Part shown: positions 8,601 through 14,231 of the stretch, piece after piece
Position numbering within the stretch: the stretch's first letter is position 1
Layout: each line of letters begins with the position of its first letter
Virus record (IMG/VR): IMGVR_UViG_3300012928_000061
Span: 1-20,414 of that record
Reading direction: 5' to 3' (one strand)
Length of the DNA stretch: 20,414 nt
Source: a virus
The notes under the pieces: generated by a model
Seen by the model: only the letters and a program-made list of their open reading frames with translations
Told to the model about the DNA's origin: nothing
Database searches by the model: none
Program-made: the position numbers and the translations under genes

Positions 8601-9979
8601 CAGGAGCAGAGCAGCCATTATTTTTTAATGCGTCCAATGTAGCAGATTTAGTTCAAATGATTAGAATAATAATGGATCTTACAGAGGATACTGGTTCTCA
8701 AAATTTTGTATCATTTACAGTCAAAAATTGTGGACCAAAACCAGCAAGAATAATAGAAACAAAAGTTAGATTTGCTGATGATACTGATGCTCCACTCTTT
8801 ACGGTGACCAGAGCTCCTGGGGTTTTTGATTACGATGCAAATGGAAGGACTCAAGGATTGAATACGGGGACATCAAGCATTAGCCCAGAGGCTAATACTG
8901 GCGGACAGTATATTAATGATGTAAATAATCCTAATTTTCCAGGCAATATGACAGGTAATGTAAAATGGAAAAGCGGCAATGTACCAGATCCTGGAAATCC
9001 TGGAAGATTTTTACAATTATTCAGGGGTGGAACAAGACTTGATGTTAATAATTCAGGAGGAGACCCTTTGATTTCAACCAATTGGAACGGAAGTCAAGGA
9101 GCGGCAAATATAGGAGTTTTCTGCAAAGATGATGGAACTAGGCCTGCTGGAGGAAAATACATAAGATTGTTCAGGGCAACAAACCCAGCGGTACAAACAG
9201 AAATAACAGATTTAAATATAGGAACTGTTGATGCAAATAATCCAGTTGGTAACTACGATCATCTCCCAGAGCTTCAACCTGGTGAAGAGCTGGATTTATT
9301 TTTTACTATAAAAACAAATAATTTATATGATGCATTGAGGCAGGTACAATTTGTTTTTGTAACAAGAGATGGATCATGCAAGCAAACAGAATGCTATGCA
9401 AATATTGATATTAATATGTATACAGTATCAAACAAAAATGTAGAGATAGATGGAGTAGACGGAGTAGATCCTCCTCCAGAGCAAGCACCTGCTCCTGATG
9501 CTCCAGACCCAGTGGCACCTGGTCCTCCAGCTCCACCTGATGCTACTTTTACAACCAGAATGTTTAGAAATGGCCCTGCTGGTCGGGTAGATGATGTTAC
9601 TGATTTTGAATTTGAAGGAGGAAATTGCAGAGGAACGAGGCATGGATTTTGGCGGATACAAGATGCTCCGCAATGGTTAGAAGATGCAGTATCCGTAGAT
9701 TTTGCTGGAAATTACACATATAATCCAAACCTAAGCATATCATTTGTTCCAGATGTTGGCATGCCATTTACATTTCCTGGCCTCTTTGGAAATCTAGATG
9801 ATGCAGTGCCAAGTTTTGCTGGCAATTGGATAAGGATGGGGAGAATAATGGACCAACAAGCAAATGATATTTATATAAAAGAACGACTGCAAAATAACAT
9901 TGGAAATTTTACAGTTGAAATATCAGATGGCACTAATATGCTAATTAGCCCTCAATACAGGACTGTAGACTGCTCATGA
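5696..9979 (+). CDS. giant tail-tip mosaic: two gpM-like domains fused to a vWA adhesin domain
   Basis: 1427 residues; the TAATG start overlaps the previous stop. Domains in order: residues 6-206, a CBM5/12-like module (W8...YxxxDVV ... YFYCTNDHTS ... AAW206) split by a jelly-roll-like insert (about 28-180); about 208-336, first lambda gpM-like domain (EAKAIVHFLQEKHFEYESIY, Cys313, AVFESP); about 340-488, Ig-like spacer with GGGPPYTLNI; about 490-622, second gpM-like domain (EAKIILLFLEQHLGYKKFRF, YCPSW, ANFIESP); about 692-995, vWA with MIDAS D696-x-S698-x-S700, T823 and D855; about 1003-1249, ASH-like beta region; about 1258-1281, proline-rich linker; about 1283-1427, unrecognised C-terminal domain. 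In lambda, gpM is about 110 residues and sits between H and L, and this gene holds the same place. Inference: the gpM parts anchor the protein in the tip and the rest is displayed for adhesion. Confidence 0.8.
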   Translation: MDINAKDWEAEATYKKHDVVKFNIPLDHAGNNKDITRIQGTRGDVASVIRIHKLGDLRISAYVKKSNKDSKLTNHTKLKTVTDSDGIIDIASSNGLGIGLRFKDWTNTTLAPKDPLKTFRAITSSEIVDEETLFIEKYILKEDIPEGTEGGYLQLYTFCSSMVRAGDSVSFTNVKVDYGSPYFYCTNDHTSRIANYPLSDENDAAWTQKFLWRPSYGTSFDFEGLNHSIEKDEGEDYQISSSINSLRRRVNINFNNRDDREAKAIVHFLQEKHFEYESIYSLNEKGERPESLRIKEFDFPISLPYRLDSKFICNSFNHQLKFRNNHNISAVFESPYDSELEKVCSFNGYNPKTDLILFVKLTGGGPPYTLNIAKDTSTTPNFWDANDEAGGGITNPENCQTFEPKNTWPKHLDGVTITPSDIGGGSGEVFLHNYQKVRITSNISKESTNVTIEAVDADTSIQINDEAYFPIVIPCPGNPGVHSIFIDKPEEIMWYPYLAVRNCEFKPSYVQDIEQSPRNTNSGIVDHYQKLDKDGPNQNLFRLQVSFDYRTEKEAKIILLFLEQHLGYKKFRFQLPRPYLKNKRPETTLTQNESSIFYCPSWSHQIVYKDCHRIRANFIESPSAITNEPFDDLIKFGRVGSIEKPCFKTIYNPSVVKYEICPPSSNFTASLGPEFDNINGNQKSTIRQSDLMICIDRSGSMSGAKAGVAQTVGRQLVASWRQDDQSPFQYVTAVNQPVAHTNDFPESFGLSAAEPNLEQQIARGFDPTNLDKFAIKIDQKRVNLGIVYFNSGSSLASGLNGRPQAYNKTGLINSIVAQAGGGTAFDGAMRTCINEFNRSDRAFTVNSRIIIFISDGQPFDGNNGRDRRRDAEDVATFGRRLHTSYSSGGGNPRDDYVAKVAGIFQAEIDAGSTVEQAEASLIRQGYDPNSRTAIGSWADDPLPVVTFTVAVPGANTGLMSNMASRYGPPGAEQPLFFNASNVADLVQMIRIIMDLTEDTGSQNFVSFTVKNCGPKPARIIETKVRFADDTDAPLFTVTRAPGVFDYDANGRTQGLNTGTSSISPEANTGGQYINDVNNPNFPGNMTGNVKWKSGNVPDPGNPGRFLQLFRGGTRLDVNNSGGDPLISTNWNGSQGAANIGVFCKDDGTRPAGGKYIRLFRATNPAVQTEITDLNIGTVDANNPVGNYDHLPELQPGEELDLFFTIKTNNLYDALRQVQFVFVTRDGSCKQTECYANIDINMYTVSNKNVEIDGVDGVDPPPEQAPAPDAPDPVAPGPPAPPDATFTTRMFRNGPAGRVDDVTDFEFEGGNCRGTRHGFWRIQDAPQWLEDAVSVDFAGNYTYNPNLSISFVPDVGMPFTFPGLFGNLDDAVPSFAGNWIRMGRIMDQQANDIYIKERLQNNIGNFTVEISDGTNMLISPQYRTVDCS
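7763..8690 (+). other. vWA domain with complete MIDAS inside the gpM-like tail protein
   Basis: The frame encodes SDLMICIDRSGSMSGAK, the classic vWA first strand with DxSxS. It is followed by GGGTAFDGAMRT, supplying the MIDAS Thr, and IIIFISDGQPFD, supplying the MIDAS Asp. A late VVTFTVAVPG strand and the NASNVADLVQMIRIIM helix complete the Rossmann-like core. Two long loops are present: about 60 residues after helix 1 and about 70 residues after the MIDAS Asp strand. All metal-ligand positions are kept, so divalent-cation-dependent ligand binding is plausible. The ligand is unknown. Confidence 0.88.
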
Positions 9980-11616
9980 GTTTTATAACAACAGAGTCTG
10001 GAGTATGCCTATCAGAAACAGGCGCTTGCGATGGTGCATTTGAAGAAAAATGCGAAGAAAATTATTATGTAAAATCAGGAAAGCATATAACTTTTGTAAA
10101 TGTATGCAATCAACCAGTAGAAATTACGGGATTATTTAATTCTGACCCAGATCGTTTCACATTAATGAATACTGGATTAAGTGGAGTATCAATATACGAC
10201 TCTACACATCCGTTAGCTAATCTACCGCAAACAATCCAGCCTTACGAAACATATAGAATAAATACTTTTTTTCATCCAAAAGGAGAAGATTTTGAAACTG
10301 CAAATTTTGGAACATTAGCATCTCCAACAGGCGATCAATTTGGTGCAATAATAGATGTAAGACCAGGAGATATAAACTTTCCAAATTGTGAAAACTTTTT
10401 TACTTTATCTGGAGAATTTCTATGCAGAGAATGTAATGTTGATCTAAAGACTGGACTAGGAGAGTTTTTTCAAACTCTTAGTTCTGCTGATATGCCAGCT
10501 CCTGACCCGCCTCCACTTCCTTCAAGTTCAGAAAATGTATATTTTATACAAGGAACTCTAACTAATTTTGCTTGGGGACCAACACAACTATTACAACAAA
10601 TGGCATTACATGGATCAGGGAACAAGCAAACAAGCGAAAATTATAGAACGCATTGGGCAGCTATCGCCCAACATATAGTAGACAGAAGAGCTACTGCTAA
10701 CACATATTTTGATGGAACAACAGCAGATAATGTAGCTGAAGAATTTCAGGCAATGGCAATCAATGAAGCAACTCCTATACAACCAAATTTTGGAGCAGAC
10801 AATGCTGGAGATTTTGAAGGAGCAATTGGTATTGCAAAAGCTGCAAATCAAATTTCATGGAACAACAACTGGGCAGGAGCAACATACAAAACAATGACTA
10901 GAGAAGGAAGTCCATTAGCATGGAATATGATATCAGAAACTATGAATCTTTTAGTTTCTGGTAATGTTAATGGTGCAGCAATTGAATTATATGGTACTAT
11001 TTTTGAAGATAATGGAGAGGGGTTTGCTAATATCGATTTAGCTGCAAATCCTTTTGACCTAGACAATCTGGTCGATTTAGGAGTATCTGAAGTTAATGGA
11101 GTTGGACCGTTTTCAAATCTTGAAATAAATATGCAAGGATCTGGCGATATAAGCATAAACTATGGAGGAAATGCTTCATTGAATATAACAGCATCAGCTG
11201 GAACAAACAGAAGAGTTTTGTCTATGGGATTCAGAGATGGAAATGATCAACTTTATACCAGAAGCCAGAATCCATCTATTGCAAATCCAAGAGGCTGTGC
11301 AACTGCTGGGAGTACTGGGTTATCATGGACATTTCAAACTAACCCCATAATGTTTTGGAATGATATAGGAAATAATGCGGAAACACCATATTACGTTACA
11401 GACATTGTCCCTTGGAGCAGGGGGAACTACGATGTATTTTTAAATAACACTTTAATATATAATGCTGGTGTAGCTCAAGCACCACCAGCTAATTGGGCAT
11501 TAAATGGATTTTCAAACGATATATTAGGAGGAGAGGGGCAAATATCACTAGACTTAAACTATTCGGGTCCCGTAGATAGTCCTCAATTTAAAATTAATTT
11601 TGTAAGGGCAGGATAA
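9976..11616 (+). CDS. surface-type protein with ASH-like domain and proline-rich linker
   Basis: 546 residues; the ATGA start overlaps the vWA gene's stop. Residues about 1-35 are Cys-rich (GVCLSETGACDG, EEKCEE). Residues about 36-150 resemble an ASH/choice-of-anchor-D beta-sandwich: HITFVNVCNQPVEITGLF, later TIQPYETYRINTFFHP. Residues about 174-185 are proline-rich (MPAPDPPPLPSSS). The remainder (about 190-546) begins with an Ala/Gln-rich helical stretch and ends in glycine/asparagine-rich beta strands; I recognise no family there. No signal peptide is seen, so it is not a secreted host-type adhesin. Sitting between the vWA fusion and gpL, and echoing the former's ASH-linker-domain layout, it probably joins the same tip assembly. 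That link is inference from position and architecture. Confidence 0.65.
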   Translation: MSFITTESGVCLSETGACDGAFEEKCEENYYVKSGKHITFVNVCNQPVEITGLFNSDPDRFTLMNTGLSGVSIYDSTHPLANLPQTIQPYETYRINTFFHPKGEDFETANFGTLASPTGDQFGAIIDVRPGDINFPNCENFFTLSGEFLCRECNVDLKTGLGEFFQTLSSADMPAPDPPPLPSSSENVYFIQGTLTNFAWGPTQLLQQMALHGSGNKQTSENYRTHWAAIAQHIVDRRATANTYFDGTTADNVAEEFQAMAINEATPIQPNFGADNAGDFEGAIGIAKAANQISWNNNWAGATYKTMTREGSPLAWNMISETMNLLVSGNVNGAAIELYGTIFEDNGEGFANIDLAANPFDLDNLVDLGVSEVNGVGPFSNLEINMQGSGDISINYGGNASLNITASAGTNRRVLSMGFRDGNDQLYTRSQNPSIANPRGCATAGSTGLSWTFQTNPIMFWNDIGNNAETPYYVTDIVPWSRGNYDVFLNNTLIYNAGVAQAPPANWALNGFSNDILGGEGQISLDLNYSGPVDSPQFKINFVRAG

Positions 11617-12563
11617 TGAAACCAGAATTAGCTACAGAAATACACAATGCTGATCCTAATATAATCATAGAGTTATATCAGATCAATTTAAAAGGAAAAG
11701 GTGAATATTATTTTCATGCTGGAGAAAATGGCATAAGAAAAAAAATAGTTTTTAATGGTAAAGAATATGATCCAATTGCTATGAAAGTAAATGGATTTGA
11801 ATATAAGGGTGACGGAAGGCTACCCAGACCTACAATGTTAATTGCTAATAGCATGGGAGAAATGTCATTAAAAAATATGTTCTTTGAAGATTTCATTAGT
11901 CATAAAGTAACAAGAATAAAAACATTCATTAAATATTTAGACGATATAAATTTTCCTGGAAATAATAATCCTTATGGAGAAGCAGATATACAAAATGCTT
12001 TTTCAAAAGATGAGTATTATGTAAATCAAAAAATAAGAGAAGATAAATATTCTTGCGAATATGAATTGGTTTCTATTTTAGAATTACAGGACATGAAGTT
12101 GCCTGGGCGTAGAATTATGGCAAATCATTGCTCATGGATATACAGAAGCACAAATGGTTGCGGATACAATAACTCCGCAGTTGCTGATATCAGAAATAAA
12201 AAAATAAGAAATGGTGGGTACAATGATAACTTAATTGGCCCAGAAACATACATAGGAAACACGGCTATTTCTGCTTCTTCTTTATGGGATCCAGATGGAA
12301 ATTATAATGTCGGAGATGTCGTAGAAGTAAAACCATACGGTTATAATGAAAGCACAAAACCAAGCATGTTTTTTGTATGCTTAAAAGATAACACTAACTC
12401 AGACCCTAAATTTGATCATGAAAGATGGGCTCAAGATGAATGCTCAAAAGACTTGCAAGGCTGTAGGCTAAGATTTGGAGCAGGTGCCCCTTCTGATCAA
12501 GAAACTACTGACGGGCTACCGTTTGGTGCATTTCCTGGGGTCGCTCAATTCAGGCCAGTATGA
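11616..12563 (+). CDS. L: minor tail protein L (tail tip, four paired Cys) with inserted CBM-like module
   Basis: gpL is a tail-tip component; the lambda protein is reported to bind an Fe-S cluster through conserved Cys. This 315-residue version keeps the family's signature pairs: HCSWIYRSTNGCGY (Cys172, Cys182) and CSKDLQGCRLRFG (Cys276, Cys283), followed by LPFGAFPG. The N-terminal half has the expected strands, including the ELVSILELQDMKLPGRRI segment. Lambda gpL has 232 residues; the extra length lies mostly between the two Cys pairs. There, W224-DPDGNYNVGDVVEV...FFVCLKDN...W271 looks like a CBM5/12-type aromatic module. The TAATG start overlaps the previous gene. A weak AGGA lies just upstream. 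Lambda-like order (M, L, K, I, J) supports the call. Confidence 0.9.
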   Translation: MKPELATEIHNADPNIIIELYQINLKGKGEYYFHAGENGIRKKIVFNGKEYDPIAMKVNGFEYKGDGRLPRPTMLIANSMGEMSLKNMFFEDFISHKVTRIKTFIKYLDDINFPGNNNPYGEADIQNAFSKDEYYVNQKIREDKYSCEYELVSILELQDMKLPGRRIMANHCSWIYRSTNGCGYNNSAVADIRNKKIRNGGYNDNLIGPETYIGNTAISASSLWDPDGNYNVGDVVEVKPYGYNESTKPSMFFVCLKDNTNSDPKFDHERWAQDECSKDLQGCRLRFGAGAPSDQETTDGLPFGAFPGVAQFRPV

Positions 12564-13279
12564 AAATAAGAGAAAAAATAAAAACCATCTGCCTTGAAAA
12601 TAAAGAAGAAGAATCTTGCGGAATTATATCTATGGATGATACAGGAAATTTTTTTATAAAACAACTAGAAAATGTACATGTTGAAAAAAACAAATATTTT
12701 AAAATCTCTTTAAGTGAATGGATAAAAGAAAAAAACAAAAATAAAATTTTAGCTGTATTTCATAGCCACACCAATACTCCAGAAAATCCATCTTCTTTTG
12801 ATATAGATTATTCGGAAGAGTTATGCATTCCATTTATTGTTTACAGTATATATACCGACAAATTCTTTTTACATTTTCCAGAATCTTATGAGCCTGAAAA
12901 ACTAGCTGGGCGATTCTATATAGAAGATATACATGAATGCACTTGCTTAATTAAGGATTATTTTGATAAAAAGTTAGATTTAAAAATATCTAAATGGCTT
13001 AAAAATTACTGTATCCCAAAAGATGCAATCGAGGCAAATGAATTATTTAAAAAAGTTTTCCAAAAAAATATGCAAGAAGTCAATAAAATAAATGAAATAA
13101 AAAAACATGATGTTTTAATTTTTAAATTTTCAGACAATAAAAAAATGCATGGCGGAATATATTTAGGAGATGAAATTTTCTTGCATCAAAAAACAAATCA
13201 AATTAGTTCTAGGACTTTTTTGGACCAAAGATGGAAAAGCAAAATATATAAAATATTTAGGCATAAAGCTTTAGTGTAA
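12560..13279 (+). CDS. K: tail tip peptidase/hydrolase K: JAB (JAMM) + NlpC/P60
   Basis: 239 residues; the ATGA start overlaps gpL. Residues 1-100 form a JAB/MPN metallopeptidase: Glu18 (ESCG), then H68-S-H70-x7-S78-x2-D81, an exact JAMM zinc motif. Residues about 110-239 form an NlpC/P60 cysteine hydrolase: Cys127 in ECTCLIKDYF, His197 in MHGGIYLGDE, and the family's ISSRTF segment. The usual Asp before the catalytic Cys is Glu, and a second Cys lies two residues on. Length and two-domain layout match lambda gpK. The NlpC/P60 half is expected to cleave peptidoglycan peptide bonds during entry. The JAB half may process a tail protein, possibly gpI. gpI follows 8 bases downstream. Both active sites look intact. 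Confidence 0.93.
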   Translation: MKIREKIKTICLENKEEESCGIISMDDTGNFFIKQLENVHVEKNKYFKISLSEWIKEKNKNKILAVFHSHTNTPENPSSFDIDYSEELCIPFIVYSIYTDKFFLHFPESYEPEKLAGRFYIEDIHECTCLIKDYFDKKLDLKISKWLKNYCIPKDAIEANELFKKVFQKNMQEVNKINEIKKHDVLIFKFSDNKKMHGGIYLGDEIFLHQKTNQISSRTFLDQRWKSKIYKIFRHKALV

Positions 13280-13287
13280 ATATAGAA

Positions 13288-14139
13288 GTGAAAAAAGTTG
13301 TTTTACATGGGAAGATAGCAAAAAATTTTGGAAAGAGCTTTAATTTAGAAGTTTCTTCTCCAAAAGAATGTATTGCTGCAATCGATTCTCAAGTAGAAGG
13401 ATTCAGAGAATATTTAATAAGGTCTGCCATGAACGGAGTTGTTTATGGACTAAGAGACAAAAACGGCAACTTTTTCGAGCCCAATTTATATGATATAAAA
13501 ACGGCAGAAGATGAGCTACATTTTGCTGCAATTCCACAAGGCGGAGGTTTTTTTGGAGCACTATTAACTGCAGTTGCGACAACATATATTGGATTATGGC
13601 TTCAAGACTTATTTGAAGTACCAGAACCCCAACCTGGACAACAAATATTTTCGGAAAGTTATATTTATAGAGGCCCAAGGTCGCAAACTATTCAGGGAGG
13701 AGCAGTTCCCGTAGGATATGGCAGACTAAGAATTGGACCGACAAATATTTCAGACATTGTATCGAATTATGACTACGATGTTGATCGTGGCGAAATAATG
13801 GGTTTTGGTGTTAACACGGCAGGAGCTATAAGTGCAGCAGAATATTTTATAGGATCCTCTCTTTATTCTTATACTGCAGCAAAAGATGATGGTGCGGCAG
13901 CCGTTCAAGGTGGATATGTATACTCTCCAAATCAAGGAATAAATCCGTTCTCAGCCCAAGGAGATGCTGGACAATCTGGAGGCAATCAATTGGGATGGGA
14001 CGGAGATCAAGCAAATAAACAAGGAGACATGGATCCTGATAACCCTAACTACGATCCCGCAGACAGTAACAGTAATAATTCTACAGGCGATCCTACTGTT
14101 CAAGACAGCTACAAAATAGGTATGGAGTACAACTTATAG
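13288..14139 (+). CDS. I: tail assembly protein I (ubiquitin-like domain), possibly frameshifted at 3' end
   Basis: gpI takes part in tip assembly. The GTG start at 13288 is chosen because the family begins immediately with this strand (VVLHGKIAKNFGKSFNLEV); no Shine-Dalgarno sequence is evident and K ends 8 bases before. Residues 1-84 match the Lambda_tail_I beta-grasp fold and run into a Gly triplet (85-87). A hydrophobic stretch (about 88-106) and a conserved QGGAVPVGYGRLRIGP follow, as in lambda gpI. Residues about 215-275 are low-complexity Asp/Asn/Gly/Pro. Lambda gpI has 223 residues, so this form is longer. The final residues (about SYKIGMEYNL) may be out of frame: adding one base in the AAAA run at 14113-14116 would join this gene to the J frame. 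Confidence 0.85.
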   Translation: MKKVVLHGKIAKNFGKSFNLEVSSPKECIAAIDSQVEGFREYLIRSAMNGVVYGLRDKNGNFFEPNLYDIKTAEDELHFAAIPQGGGFFGALLTAVATTYIGLWLQDLFEVPEPQPGQQIFSESYIYRGPRSQTIQGGAVPVGYGRLRIGPTNISDIVSNYDYDVDRGEIMGFGVNTAGAISAAEYFIGSSLYSYTAAKDDGAAAVQGGYVYSPNQGINPFSAQGDAGQSGGNQLGWDGDQANKQGDMDPDNPNYDPADSNSNNSTGDPTVQDSYKIGMEYNL

Positions 14140-14231
14140 CGGCAGTAGCAGATTCTTGTGTCACGCAAACATTTCCACTAAATTTAGATGGATCAGTAAA
14201 TACATTAAATCCAGCTGTACCTGTAGCGGTA
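14140..14231 (+). other. I-J gap, open in the J frame; probable frameshift site or base error nearby
   Basis: At 92 bases this is the only real gap in the operon. In the J frame it is open back to a stop at 14076-14078. From about 14115 it reads like protein (YGVQLIAAVADSC, TFPLNLDGSVNTLNPAVPVA). That stretch holds no ATG, GTG or TTG, and the ATG at 14232 lacks a Shine-Dalgarno sequence. The other frames here look non-coding. One extra base in the A run at 14113-14116 would give a continuous I-J frame. Confidence 0.55.
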
